64,000 nucleotides of DNA from Streptomyces gardneri (GCF_006539185.1 NZ_BJMN01000035.1:52053-116052), one strand, 5' to 3'; counted from the stretch's first letter, positions 16,484 to 24,849 are shown. Translations and numbers: made by a program. Notes: a model not told the origin generated them from the sequence alone.

Positions 16484-17698
16484 TCAGACGCGCTCGACGA
16501 TGGTGGCGATGCCCATGCCGCCGCCCACGCAGAGGGTGGCCAGGCCGTAGCGCTTGTCCTGGCGCTCCAGCTCGTCGACGAGGGTGCCGAGGATCATCGC
16601 GCCGGTGGCGCCGAGCGGGTGGCCGAGGGCGATGGCGCCGCCGTTGACGTTGACCTTGTCCAGGGAGAGGCCCATGTCCTTGACGAAGCGGAGGACGACG
16701 GCCGCGAAGGCCTCGTTGATCTCGACCAGGTCGATGTCGTCGATGGTGAGGCCGGCCTTGGCGAGCGCCTTGCGGGTGGCCGGGGCGGGGCCGGTGAGCA
16801 TGATGGTCGGCTCGGAGCCGGAGACGGCGGCCGCGACGATCCGGGCGCGCGGGGTCAGTCCGTACCGCTCGCCGACCTCCTTCGAGCCGATGGCGACGAG
16901 GGAGGCGCCGTCGACGATGCCGGAGGAGTTGCCGGCGTGGTGGACGTGGTCGATCTCCTCGACCCAGTGGTACTTCTGCAGGGCGACGGCGTCGAAGCCG
17001 CCCAGCTCGCCGATGTCGGCGAAGGAGGGCTTGAGGCGGGCGAGGGAGTCGGCGGTGGTGCCGGGGCGCAGGAACTCGTCGTGGTCGAGGACGGTGAGTC
17101 CGGCGCGGTCCTTCACGGGGACGATCGAGCGGGCGAAGCGGCCGTCCTTGACGGCGGCGGCGGCGCGCTCCTGGGACAGGGCGGCGTACTCGTCGACGTC
17201 GCGGCGGCTGAAGCCCTCGATGGTGGCGATGAGGTCGGCGCCGATGCCCTGCGGGACGAAGTTGGTCTCCAGGTTGGTCATCGGGTCGGCGAACCAGGCG
17301 CCGCCGTCGGAGGCCATCGGCACCCGCGACATGGACTCGACGCCACCGGCGAGGACGAGGTCCTCCCAGCCGGAGCGGACCTTCATCGCGGCCATGTTGA
17401 CCGCTTCGAGGCCGGAGGCACAGAAGCGGTTCTCCTGGACGCCGGCGACGGTGTCGGGGAGCCCGGCGGCGATGCCGGCGATCCGGGCGATGTCGGAGCC
17501 CTGGTCGCCGACCGGGCCGACGACGCCGAGGACGATGTCGTCGATGGCGGCCGGGTCGAGTCCGGGCTGACGGGCCTGGATCTCCCTGATGAGGCCGACG
17601 ACCAGGTCGATCGGCTTGGTGCCGTGCAGGGAGCCGTTGGCCTTGCCGCGTCCGCGCGGGGTGCGGATCGCGTCGTACACGTACGCTTCGGTGCTCAC
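16484..17698 (-). CDS. Acetyl-CoA C-acyltransferase (thiolase)
   Basis: 404 residues from GTG 17698. The thiolase active site is complete: nucleophile Cys in NRFCASGLEAVN (near 92), His in ALGHPLGATGA and Cys in LCVGGGMG near the C-terminus. It carries out the thiolytic last step of beta-oxidation and probably pairs with the downstream FadB-type enzyme as the trifunctional complex. It lies 54 bp after the acyl-CoA dehydrogenase gene in the same operon. Confidence 0.95.
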   Translation of the reverse strand: MSTEAYVYDAIRTPRGRGKANGSLHGTKPIDLVVGLIREIQARQPGLDPAAIDDIVLGVVGPVGDQGSDIARIAGIAAGLPDTVAGVQENRFCASGLEAVNMAAMKVRSGWEDLVLAGGVESMSRVPMASDGGAWFADPMTNLETNFVPQGIGADLIATIEGFSRRDVDEYAALSQERAAAAVKDGRFARSIVPVKDRAGLTVLDHDEFLRPGTTADSLARLKPSFADIGELGGFDAVALQKYHWVEEIDHVHHAGNSSGIVDGASLVAIGSKEVGERYGLTPRARIVAAAVSGSEPTIMLTGPAPATRKALAKAGLTIDDIDLVEINEAFAAVVLRFVKDMGLSLDKVNVNGGAIALGHPLGATGAMILGTLVDELERQDKRYGLATLCVGGGMGIATIVERV

Positions 17699-17752
17699 GT
17701 AAAGCCTTTCGCGATGAGGGTGGTGTTCGTGGGGCGGGCGGGCTGCGGGAGG

Positions 17753-18895
17753 TCAGCCGAGGAGTGACCGGCCGATGATCTCCTTCATGATCTCGGTGGT
17801 GCCGCCGTAGATGGTCTGGATCCGGCCGTCGGTGTAGGCGCGGGCGACCGGGAATTCGCTCATGTAGCCGTACCCGCCGTGCAGTTGCAGACAGCGGTCG
17901 GCGACGCGCTTCTGGAGCTCGGTCGCCCACCACTTGGCCATGGAGGCGTGGACGGCGTCCAGTGCGCCGCTCGCGTGCTCCTCGATGCAGCGGTCGACGA
18001 AGGTCCGGGTGACGGCGCACTCGGTGGCCATCTCGGCGATCTCGAAGCGGACGTGCTGGAGCTTGGCGAGCGGCCGGCCGAAGGCCTCGCGCTCCTTGAC
18101 GTACCGGCTGGTGATCTCCAGGAGGTGCTCGGCCCCGGCGATGCCCGCGACGGCGATGGCCAGGCGCTCCTGGGCGAGGTTGGTCATCAGGTGGACGAAG
18201 GCGCCGTTGAGCTCGCCGAGGAGGTTCTCCTTCGGGACGCGGACGTCGGTGAAGAAGAGTTCGGCGGTGTCCTGGGACTTCTGGCCGATCTTGTCGAGGT
18301 TCCGGCCGCGCTCGAAGCCCTCGGCGCCGCGCTCGACGACGAGGAGGGAGAGGCCGTGCGCGCCGCCCTCCGGGGTGGTCCGGGCGACGACGATCACGAG
18401 GTCGGCCAGGATGCCGTTGGAGATGAAGGTCTTGGAGCCGTTGAGGATCCAGTGGTCGCCGTGGTCCTCGGCAGTGGTGCGGATGCCCTGGAGGTCGGAG
18501 CCCGCGCCGGGTTCGGTCATGGCGATGGCGGTGACGGTCTCGCCGGAGCAGAAGCCGGGCAGCCAGCGCCGCTTCTGTTCGTCGGTGGCGAGCGAGGTGA
18601 GGTACGGGCCGATGATGTCGTTGTGCAGGCCGATGGCGAGTCCGGGGGCGCCGGCGCGGGTGAACTCCTCGGCGAGGACGGCTCCGTAGCGGAAGTCGGG
18701 GTTGCCCCCGCCGCCGTACTCCTCGTCGACGGCGAGCCCGAGCAGCCCCTGCCGTCCGGCCGCGAGCCAGACCTCGCGGGAGACGATCCCGTCCTTCTCC
18801 CACTGGGCGTAGTGCGGCAGCACCTCCTTCTCCAGGAAGGTGCGCACGGTCGCGCGGAAGGCCTCGTGGTCGGCGGTGTACAGCTGGCGCTTCAT
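17753..18895 (-). CDS. Acyl-CoA dehydrogenase
   Basis: 380 residues, the usual length. AMTEPGAGSDLQGIRT is the FAD/substrate signature of the middle domain, and LQLHGGYGYMSEFPVAR and IYGGTTEIMKEIIGRSLL form the C-terminal signature. It introduces the alpha,beta double bond into acyl-CoA in the first step of beta-oxidation, passing electrons to ETF. The ATG overlaps the stop of the CoA-transferase gene as ATGA, so the two are translationally coupled. Confidence 0.94.
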   Translation of the reverse strand: MKRQLYTADHEAFRATVRTFLEKEVLPHYAQWEKDGIVSREVWLAAGRQGLLGLAVDEEYGGGGNPDFRYGAVLAEEFTRAGAPGLAIGLHNDIIGPYLTSLATDEQKRRWLPGFCSGETVTAIAMTEPGAGSDLQGIRTTAEDHGDHWILNGSKTFISNGILADLVIVVARTTPEGGAHGLSLLVVERGAEGFERGRNLDKIGQKSQDTAELFFTDVRVPKENLLGELNGAFVHLMTNLAQERLAIAVAGIAGAEHLLEITSRYVKEREAFGRPLAKLQHVRFEIAEMATECAVTRTFVDRCIEEHASGALDAVHASMAKWWATELQKRVADRCLQLHGGYGYMSEFPVARAYTDGRIQTIYGGTTEIMKEIIGRSLLG

Positions 18896-20037
18896 GCTTC
18901 GGGCTCCTGGCTCTTCAGGGCGGGCACGGCCCAGTCGCGGGCGACGGCGGCGGTGTCGGCACCGGGCAGGGCGGGGCCTGTGCGGAGGGTGCCGGGGGTG
19001 ACGGAGAAGCGGGGTGCGGGGGCGGGCTGGGTGAGGCCGGCGTGCTCGGTGAAGGTGGAGCGGGCCGCGAGGTGCGGGTGGGCGGGCGCCTCACGGAGGG
19101 AGAGGACCGGGGCGACGCAGGCGTCGGTGCCCTCGAAGACGGACGTCCACTCCTCGCGCGTACGGCTCCGGAAGCGGTCGGCGACGGCCGCGCGCAGTTC
19201 GGGCCAGCGGGCGAGGTCTCCCCGCAGGACGTCGGCGTCCTCGATGCCGAGGAGGCGGCCGAACTCCGCGTAGAACTGTCCTTCCAGGGCGCCGACCGCC
19301 ATGTGGCCGCCGTCGGAGGTCTCGTAGACGCCGTAGAAGGGGCAGCCGCCGTCGAGGAGGTTGACTCCCCTGCGGTCCTGCCAGCCGCCGGCCGCGAGCA
19401 TGCCGTGGATCATGGTGGTGAGGTGGGCGGTGCCGTCGACGATGGCGGCGTCGACGACCTGGCCCTCGCCGTGCGTCCGCGCGTGCTGGAGGGCGGCGAG
19501 GACGCCGATGACGAGGTAGAGGGAGCCGCCCGCGTAGTCGCCGACGAGGTTGGCGGGGACGGTGGGCGGGCCGTCCGGGTCGGGTCCGATCATGCCGAGG
19601 GCGCCGGTGATCGCGATGTACCCGATGTCGTGCCCCGCGGTCGTGGCGAGCGGCCCGTCCTGGCCCCAGCCGGTCATCCGGCCGTAGACGAGCCGGGGGT
19701 TGCGCGCGAGGCAGGGCTCGGGGCCGACGCCGAGGCGTTCGGCGACGCCGGGGCGGTAGCCCTCGACGAGGATGTCGGCGCGCGCGACGAGGTCGAGCAC
19801 GGTGGCGGGCCCGTCCTCGGCCTTGAGGTCGACGAGGACGGAGCGTTTGTTGCGGTTGGTGAGGTCGCGGGCCGGGTCGATGCCGAGGCCGGCGCCGCCG
19901 GGGCGGTCGACGCGTACGACGTCCGCTCCGAGGTCGGCCAGGAGCATGGCGGCGAAGGGGCCGGGGCCGATGCCGGCCAGTTCGACCACGCGCACCCCGG
20001 CGAGCGGGCCGTTCCGGGCGGTGTGGGTCGTGCTCAT
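18892..20037 (-). CDS. CaiB/BaiF family CoA-transferase (alpha-methylacyl-CoA racemase-like)
   Basis: 381 residues from the ATG at 20037. The family III CoA-transferase pattern is clear: LAGVRVVELAGIGPGPFAAMLLADLGADVVRVDRP at the N-terminus, RNKRSVLVDLK, and GYRPGVAERLGVGPE. The shorter length and the motif GHDIGYIAITGALGMIG resemble alpha-methylacyl-CoA racemases, whose catalytic His/Asp pair would be in this stretch. A racemase would prepare branched acyl-CoA for the dehydrogenase encoded next. First gene of the operon; promoter in the gap with the two palindromes. Confidence 0.9.
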   Translation of the reverse strand: MSTTHTARNGPLAGVRVVELAGIGPGPFAAMLLADLGADVVRVDRPGGAGLGIDPARDLTNRNKRSVLVDLKAEDGPATVLDLVARADILVEGYRPGVAERLGVGPEPCLARNPRLVYGRMTGWGQDGPLATTAGHDIGYIAITGALGMIGPDPDGPPTVPANLVGDYAGGSLYLVIGVLAALQHARTHGEGQVVDAAIVDGTAHLTTMIHGMLAAGGWQDRRGVNLLDGGCPFYGVYETSDGGHMAVGALEGQFYAEFGRLLGIEDADVLRGDLARWPELRAAVADRFRSRTREEWTSVFEGTDACVAPVLSLREAPAHPHLAARSTFTEHAGLTQPAPAPRFSVTPGTLRTGPALPGADTAAVARDWAVPALKSQEPEA

Positions 20038-20053
20038 CGAGCCCCCAGGAGTG

Positions 20054-20133
20054 TGTGACACCAATGATGTAACACCGGAGATGCTAGGAACGTGTTCCAC
20101 TCGGCACAAGCCCCCCGGCCGAGCAAGCGCTTG
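20054..20133. promoter_or_regulatory. Divergent beta-oxidation control region with two palindromes
   Basis: The 181-bp gap between the CoA-transferase and reductase genes contains GGAACGTGTTCC (20087-20098) and the perfect palindrome CAAGCGCTTG (20124-20133). A direct repeat, TGTGACACC / TGTAACACC (20054-20062 and 20068-20076), lies close to the CoA-transferase start. The first palindrome differs by one outer base from the mycobacterial KstR site (TNNAACNNGTTNNA) and the second by one from the KstR2 site (AnCAAGnnCTTGnT). Both known regulators are TetR-family and sense acyl-CoA derivatives. Confidence 0.5.
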
Positions 20134-20218
20134 GAAATCACGTCGGTGCGGAGTTCCGCTATTCTCCGCCGACGACAACCGCGCGCGGCGGCGCGGTACG
20201 GCCGAAATGAGGGGCTGG

Positions 20219-21529
20219 ATGGAGACAGGGGCGGGCGCGGGACACGGGGCCGGAGCCGGACCGGGAGGCGCGGCGGACGGAGCGGGAGGCGCGGCGGACG
20301 GAGCGGGCGCGGAGCGTGGCTCGGCGGCGTGGGGCGGCTCGGCAGCCGGAGACGGTGCCCGGCGGACGTACGACGTGGTGCTCTTCGGAGCGACCGGGTT
20401 CGTCGGCGGGCTCACCGCCGAGTACCTGGCCGAGCACGCCCCCGCGGAGTGCCGCTGGGCGCTCGCGGGGCGGAGCCGCACCGGGCTCACGGCCCTGCGC
20501 GAGCGGCTCGCCGCCCGGTGGCCGCACTGCGCGGAGCTGCCGCTGCTCGTCGCCGACGCCGACGATCCGGAGGCGCTGCGCGCGCTCGCCGAGTCCACCC
20601 GGGTGGTGGCGACGACCGTGGGCCCCTACGTCTGGTACGGGGAGGGCCTGGTCGCCGCCTGCGCGGAGGCCGGGACGGACTACGTGGACCTCACCGGCGA
20701 GGCCGAGTTCGTGGACCTCATGTACGTCCGGCACGACGCGCGCGCCCGTGAGACCGGGGCCCGGATCGTGCACGCCTGCGGCTTCGACTCCGTCCCGCAC
20801 GACCTGGGCGCGTACTTCACCGTCCAGCAGCTCCCGGCGGACGTACCGCTCCGCGTCGACGGCTTCGTGCGGGTCGGGGCCACCTTCTCCGGTGGCACCT
20901 TCGCCTCGGCGCTGACCGCGTTCGGCCGGGGCCCGCAGATCCTGGAGGCCGCCCGCGAACGGCGCCTGTACGCACCGAGGTTGATGGGGCGGCGGGCCCG
21001 CGCGCCGCTGGGCAGCCCCCGTTTCAGCCGGGAGACGGGCACCTGGGCCCTGCCGCTGCCGACGCTCGACCCGCAGGTGGTGGCCCGCTCGGCCGCCGCC
21101 CTCGACCGGTACGGTCCGGACTTCCGCTACCGCCACTACGCCTCCGTGAAGACGCTCCCGATGGCCCTGGGCGGCACGGCGGCCATCGGCGCGGGCGTGG
21201 CCGCGGCCCAACTCCCCCCGGTCCGGCGCTGGCTGATGGACCGTTACCGTCCGGGTCAGGGCCCGTCGGAGGAGCGGCGCGCCCGCAGCTGGTTCTCGGT
21301 GCGTTTCGTGGGCGAGGGCGGCGGGCGCCGGGTCTTCACCGAGGTGTCGGGCGGCGACCCGGGGTACGACGAGACGGCCAAGATGCTCGCCGAGTCGGCG
21401 CTCTGCCTGGCCTTCGACGCGCTGCCGAAGACGGCGGGCCAGGTGACGACGGCGGTCGCGATGGGCGACGCGCTGATCGAGCGGCTCCGCGCGGCGGGGA
21501 TCGACTTCCGGGTGGCGCACCGGGGGTGA
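20219..21529 (+). CDS. Saccharopine dehydrogenase-like / trans-acting enoyl reductase family protein
   Basis: 436 residues from the ATG at 20219, with GAGGGG just upstream. A Gly/Ala-rich N-terminal tail (about 35 residues) precedes the Rossmann fold YDVVLFGATGFVGGLTAEYL. TTVGPYVWYGEGLVAACAEAGTDYVDLTGE and IVHACGFDSVPHDLGAY are the hallmarks of the saccharopine-dehydrogenase-like reductases, which include the mycobacterial trans-acting enoyl reductase of lipid synthesis. Likely an NAD(P)H-dependent reductase of lipid or acyl intermediates. It shares a control region with the beta-oxidation operon. The low-complexity N-terminus is unusual, so a start nearer residue 38 cannot be excluded. Confidence 0.82.
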   Translation: METGAGAGHGAGAGPGGAADGAGGAADGAGAERGSAAWGGSAAGDGARRTYDVVLFGATGFVGGLTAEYLAEHAPAECRWALAGRSRTGLTALRERLAARWPHCAELPLLVADADDPEALRALAESTRVVATTVGPYVWYGEGLVAACAEAGTDYVDLTGEAEFVDLMYVRHDARARETGARIVHACGFDSVPHDLGAYFTVQQLPADVPLRVDGFVRVGATFSGGTFASALTAFGRGPQILEAARERRLYAPRLMGRRARAPLGSPRFSRETGTWALPLPTLDPQVVARSAAALDRYGPDFRYRHYASVKTLPMALGGTAAIGAGVAAAQLPPVRRWLMDRYRPGQGPSEERRARSWFSVRFVGEGGGRRVFTEVSGGDPGYDETAKMLAESALCLAFDALPKTAGQVTTAVAMGDALIERLRAAGIDFRVAHRG

Positions 21530-21559
21530 GGCGCGCGGCGGATCGGGGCGGGCTCGCCC

Positions 21560-21931
21560 TCAGAACCGCACGAGACGGAAGGGGTGACCGGCCGGGTCTG
21601 CATAGACACGCCAGGCCGCGTCATCACTCCCGCCGTCGAGCGGTACGGCCCCGAGCGCGAGGACGGCCTCATGGGCGGCGCCCAGGTCCTCGACCCGCAC
21701 GTCGAGGTGGAACTGCTGCTCGGGCGCACCCCAGACGGGCGGTCGGTGATCGGCCACGCTCTGGAAGGTCAGGACCGGACCCCGCTCGCCGCGCAACACG
21801 GCGGAGCCCTCGCCGACGGCCCATCGGCTTTCCGGTCTCTCCACCTGACCGCCGATCAACTGCCGGTAGAACTCGGCGAGTTCCCGGGCATCGGGGCAGT
21901 CGAGTACGAGGCTCCGCAACCGCCCGATCAC
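21560..21931 (-). CDS. VOC-family (glyoxalase/bleomycin-resistance fold) protein
   Basis: 123 residues from GTG 21931, the usual size of a single VOC domain. IGRLRSLVLDCPDARELAEFYR starts the first beta-alpha-beta-beta-beta unit. QQFHLDVRVEDLGAAHEAVLALGAV starts the second, ending YADPAGHPFRLVRF with the usual metal-ligand region. The substrate is unknown. The start is uncertain: no ribosome site precedes it, but a 16-codon reading frame ending at 21928 overlaps it as GTGA. A longer start at 22015 is possible but would add 28 atypical residues. Confidence 0.75.
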   Translation of the reverse strand: MIGRLRSLVLDCPDARELAEFYRQLIGGQVERPESRWAVGEGSAVLRGERGPVLTFQSVADHRPPVWGAPEQQFHLDVRVEDLGAAHEAVLALGAVPLDGGSDDAAWRVYADPAGHPFRLVRF

Positions 21932-21978
21932 ACGGGGGTCCGGACAGCGAGGATGTACAGGGCACGGGGTGTTGTCAT
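21928..21978 (-). CDS. Possible 16-codon leader reading frame coupled to the VOC gene
   Basis: ATG at 21978 encodes MTTPRALYILAVRTPV and stops with a TGA that overlaps the VOC GTG. CATAGT lies exactly 7 nt before the ATG, the spacing seen at other leaderless genes in this window. If real, ribosomes would load on the leaderless mini-gene and re-initiate on the VOC gene. Evidence is positional only. Confidence 0.35.
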   Translation of the reverse strand: MTTPRALYILAVRTPV

Positions 21979-22027
21979 GAACCCCACTATGCCGGGCCGT
22001 CCGGGACTCCGGCATCCGTACGCGTAC

Positions 22028-22753
22028 TCAGGGCTTCCTGAGGTGATCGGCGCCCCTGTCTGAGTCCCCGAGCGCCTCCTTCAGGGCGCGGCGGCAGAGC
22101 GAGTCGGCGTGGCGGGTGGTTTCGGGGATGCGGTAGCGCGGGGCGAGGTGGAGGGTGTGGGCACAGGCGTTGGCGAGGGAGATCCGGTGGCCGACGGAGA
22201 CGAAGACCGGCTTCACCCCGGGCTGCGTCCGCAGGGCCCGCCCCACCTCCTCGCCTTCGGCCAGGAGCGGGGCGAAGTCGCCGCGCGCGGAGCCGGGTTG
22301 CTCGTACGTGAAGGTGAAGGGGTTCTTGGCGACGCCGATGGACGGCCGCCCGGTGAGCACCCCGAGGTGGCTCGCGAGGCCGAAGCGGCGGGGGTGGGCG
22401 AGGCCGTAGCCGTCGCAGACGAGCAGGCCGGGGTCGGCGGTCAGGGCGTCGAGCGCGGCGAGCACGGTCGGGATCTCGCGGAAGGCGAGGAGCCCGGGGA
22501 CGTAGGGGAAGGAGACGCGGCCGACCGCCGTGGCCTCCTCGACCACGTCGAGGGTGCGGGCGTCGAGAACGACGGCCGCCGCGGCGACGAGGTCGCGCTC
22601 GTCGTCGTAGGCCACGTCGAGCCCGGTGACGTGCCCTTCGCCGACGGCCGGCCCCGGCTCGTCGAGCTCGATCCGCCCGCGCAGCTCCCGCTGGACGTCC
22701 CGCGCGGTGTCCTCGTCGGCGGGCCAGCCCGCCGGAATACCGATGATCGTCAT
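22028..22753 (-). CDS. nfi: Endonuclease V (deoxyinosine 3'-endonuclease)
   Basis: 241 residues from the ATG at 22753. All catalytic features are present: GLDVAYDD (metal Asp), FPYVPGLLAFRE (wedge motif and Glu), LLVCDGYGLAHPRRFGLASHLGVL (Asp), PSIGVAKN (Lys) and VSVGHRISLANA. The enzyme nicks DNA one base past deoxyinosine to start repair of deaminated adenine. A GTG four codons earlier (22765) is also possible; TAGGGT lies 10 nt before the ATG. It is divergent from the YciI-like gene. Confidence 0.95.
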   Translation of the reverse strand: MTIIGIPAGWPADEDTARDVQRELRGRIELDEPGPAVGEGHVTGLDVAYDDERDLVAAAAVVLDARTLDVVEEATAVGRVSFPYVPGLLAFREIPTVLAALDALTADPGLLVCDGYGLAHPRRFGLASHLGVLTGRPSIGVAKNPFTFTYEQPGSARGDFAPLLAEGEEVGRALRTQPGVKPVFVSVGHRISLANACAHTLHLAPRYRIPETTRHADSLCRRALKEALGDSDRGADHLRKP

Positions 22754-22823
22754 AGTGCGAGCCACCCTACGGTTCCCCGTTCCGAGGACCGGAACGCCTC
22801 GTCGGCGCCCGCCGGGTGCCCGG

Positions 22824-22829
22824 TAGCCT
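22824..22829 (+). promoter_or_regulatory. -10-like element TAGCCT, probable leaderless start
   Basis: TAGCCT, 7 nt, then the ATG at 22837, with no ribosome site. Confidence 0.5.
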
Positions 22830-22836
22830 GGCGATC

Positions 22837-23136
22837 ATGTTCGTACTGGAATTGACCTACACCGCGCCCGTCGAGCGGGTGGACGCGCTGCTCGACGCGC
22901 ACATCGAGTGGCTCGACGCGCAGTACGCCGCCGGGGTGTTCATCGCCTCGGGGCGGAAGAACCCGCGCGACGGCGGGGTGATCCTGGCTGCCGGGGTCGG
23001 CCGCGCGGAGATCGAGGCGATCGCGGCGGCCGACCCGTTCAGCACCGAGGGCGTGTGCGCGTACCGGATCACGGAGTTCTACGCGACCAAGACGGCCGAC
23101 GAGATCGCCGCGTACCGGGAGCAGCTGCCCTCCTGA
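22837..23136 (+). CDS. YciI-family protein
   Basis: 99 residues. The small ferredoxin-like YciI fold is evident: MFVLELTYTAPVERVDALLDAHIEWLDAQYAAG, then FIASGRKNPRDGGVILAAG and ADPFSTEGVCAYRITEFYATK. The conserved His (in DAHIEWL) and Asp (in ADPF) of the presumed active site are present. Biochemical function of most members is unknown. The start is fixed by the TAGCCT-N7-ATG arrangement. Confidence 0.9.
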   Translation: MFVLELTYTAPVERVDALLDAHIEWLDAQYAAGVFIASGRKNPRDGGVILAAGVGRAEIEAIAAADPFSTEGVCAYRITEFYATKTADEIAAYREQLPS

Positions 23137-23177
23137 CCTCGGCGGAGGCGGGCACTGCGGGCCTCGCCGGGCGGGGC

Positions 23178-24260
23178 CTAACCGCGGCCGAGGCGGGCGA
23201 TCCTGCCCTTCTCGCCGGAGGCCCAGCACCAGCCGTCGTTCGTGCAGTCCACCGTGTCGTACGAGCCGGTGTCGAGCGTGCGCCAGGTGCGGCCGCCGTC
23301 GGTCGTCAGGTCCGTGCCGGTCGGGCCGACGGCGAGCGCCGCCGTCCTGCTGTGCGGGAGCCACGCGACGCCCGAGCGGTAGGCCGGCGGGGGCGTGTCC
23401 GAGGCGCGCCAGGTACGGCCCCCGTCCGTGGAGACGGCGCCGGCCTGCGGGGACGGCTGGTCCTTGCGGTAGTCGCCGCCGACGGCGATGCCGTGCGTAC
23501 GGTCGCGGAAGGCGAGGCCGAAGACGCCCCTGGCCGGATCCCCGGCGGGGATCGGCGTGGCGGTGGCGGTCCAGGTGAGACCGCGGTCGGCGGAGTGGAG
23601 CACACGGGCCGTGGCACCGCCGCCCGTCGCGAGCCAGACGTCCCGGGGTCCGGAGGACACCAGGCACTGGCCGCTCGCCGCGAAGCCGGCCTCGCCGGGG
23701 AGCGCGTCCGGCATCCCCGCGCTCGGCAGCACCCGCCAGGAGCGGCCGCCGTCGCTGGTGGAGAGGATGCGGTACTTCCCGTCGACGGGGTCGCTCATGG
23801 CGAGTCCGTGCCGCCGGTCGAAGAAGGTGACGCAGTCGTAGAAGGCGCGCGGGTCGGTGTTCCGGAAGGACTCGGTCCAGGTGGCGCCGCCGTCCTCGGT
23901 GCGCAGCAGGCGCGAGGCCTCGCCCTCCCCGATCGCGAGCACGACGGCCCGGCGGGCGTCGAAGGCCTCCACGTCGCGGAACTCGAGCTCGCCCGCGCCG
24001 GGTGGCGAGACGTTTCGCCAGCTCCGACCGCCGTCCGTGGTGCGCAGCACCGTGCCCTTGGAGCCCGCGGCCCACGCGGTCCTGCGGTCGACCGCCGCGA
24101 GCCCGCGGAAGCGGGCGTCGGTGCCGGTCGGTGTCAGTTGCCAGCCGGCCGCGGCCGTGGGGGTCTCCCCGGCGCGCGCCGGGGCCGCCAGGCTCAGCGC
24201 GAGCGCCGCCCCGATCAGCCCCACCGACATCATTCGTCTCGTCTTCCCCATGGACGTCAT
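23178..24260 (-). CDS. Secreted BNR/Asp-box (YCF48-like) beta-propeller protein
   Basis: 360 residues with a signal peptide (MSVGLIGAALALSLAAPARA). At least five Asp-box repeats of the type S/T-x-D-x-G-x-T/S-W are visible: TTDGGRSWRNV, TEDGGATWTES, TSDGGRSWRVL, SADRGLTWTAT and STDGGRTWRAS. They indicate a six- or seven-bladed propeller. This fold is shared by sialidases and by photosystem II assembly factor YCF48, but no catalytic sialidase residues are evident, so an extracellular binding or scaffold role is more likely. ATG at 24260 or 24251 both keep the signal peptide. Confidence 0.8.
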   Translation of the reverse strand: MTSMGKTRRMMSVGLIGAALALSLAAPARAGETPTAAAGWQLTPTGTDARFRGLAAVDRRTAWAAGSKGTVLRTTDGGRSWRNVSPPGAGELEFRDVEAFDARRAVVLAIGEGEASRLLRTEDGGATWTESFRNTDPRAFYDCVTFFDRRHGLAMSDPVDGKYRILSTSDGGRSWRVLPSAGMPDALPGEAGFAASGQCLVSSGPRDVWLATGGGATARVLHSADRGLTWTATATPIPAGDPARGVFGLAFRDRTHGIAVGGDYRKDQPSPQAGAVSTDGGRTWRASDTPPPAYRSGVAWLPHSRTAALAVGPTGTDLTTDGGRTWRTLDTGSYDTVDCTNDGWCWASGEKGRIARLGRG

Positions 24261-24300
24261 GGCGCCGGAAGCTAGTGCCCCGGGGCGGTCCCCGTCCAGG

Positions 24301-24340
24301 GTGCGTCCCCGGGGTGCGTCCCCGGGGTGCGTCCCCGGCC
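24301..24340. repeat. Three GC-rich 14-bp tandem copies
   Basis: GTGCGTCCCCGGGG is repeated about three times just upstream of the ferredoxin/CDGSH gene promoter. CCCCGGGG junctions make the tract strongly self-complementary. Confidence 0.6.
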
Positions 24341-24349
24341 GGGCGTTCC

Positions 24350-24355
24350 TAGGCT
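24350..24355 (+). promoter_or_regulatory. -10-like element TAGGCT, probable leaderless start
   Basis: TAGGCT, 7 nt, then the ATG at 24363, with no ribosome site. The 14-bp repeat tract occupies the -35 region. Confidence 0.5.
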
Positions 24356-24362
24356 GGGTCGC

Positions 24363-24830
24363 ATGAGCGATCGTCCCGGCGAGCGTGCGCCGACCGAGGA
24401 GAAGCCGAGGCTCAAGGAGTACGAGGGCGAGGGCATCACCGTCACTTTCGAGCCACGGCGCTGTCTGCACGCGACCGAGTGCGTACGCGGCCTGCCCGAG
24501 GTCTTCGATCTGTCCCGGCGCCCGTGGGTGCAGCCCGACGCCGCCGATCCCGGCCTGGTCGCCGAGGTGATCCGCCGCTGTCCTTCGGGGGCGCTCCAGT
24601 ACCACCCGGCGGAGGCCGGGGCGGAGCCCCCGGACTCCCCCACCTCCGTGCGCCGCACCCCCTCCGGCCAGCTCGTTCTGCGCGGGGACCTGCTCGTGAC
24701 CGGCCCGCACGGGGAGCGGCACGAGACGAGGGTGATGCTGTGCGGCTGCGGCGCCTCCGCGAACCAGCCGTACTGCGACCACTCCGGCCCCTGCGCCGAG
24801 CCGGACGACGACGACGCCGATCGGCGCTGA
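24363..24830 (+). CDS. Divergent ferredoxin fused to a CDGSH-like iron-sulfur domain
   Basis: 155 residues. The N-terminal part has the divergent mono-cluster ferredoxin pattern, with Cys34, Cys40 and Cys73 (CLHATEC and RRCPSGAL). The C-terminal part resembles a CDGSH zinc-finger iron-sulfur motif, C-x-C-x2-S-x3-P-x-C-D, from Cys127 to Asp139. The family's next residues should be G-x-H, but here they are H140-S141-G142, so the ligand His is two positions early and Cys144 follows. The cluster may therefore be bound differently or lost. An acidic tail ends the protein. It probably acts in cytoplasmic electron transfer or cluster handling. Confidence 0.82.
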   Translation: MSDRPGERAPTEEKPRLKEYEGEGITVTFEPRRCLHATECVRGLPEVFDLSRRPWVQPDAADPGLVAEVIRRCPSGALQYHPAEAGAEPPDSPTSVRRTPSGQLVLRGDLLVTGPHGERHETRVMLCGCGASANQPYCDHSGPCAEPDDDDADRR

Positions 24831-24849
24831 CCTCGGACGCCTCCGCCCG

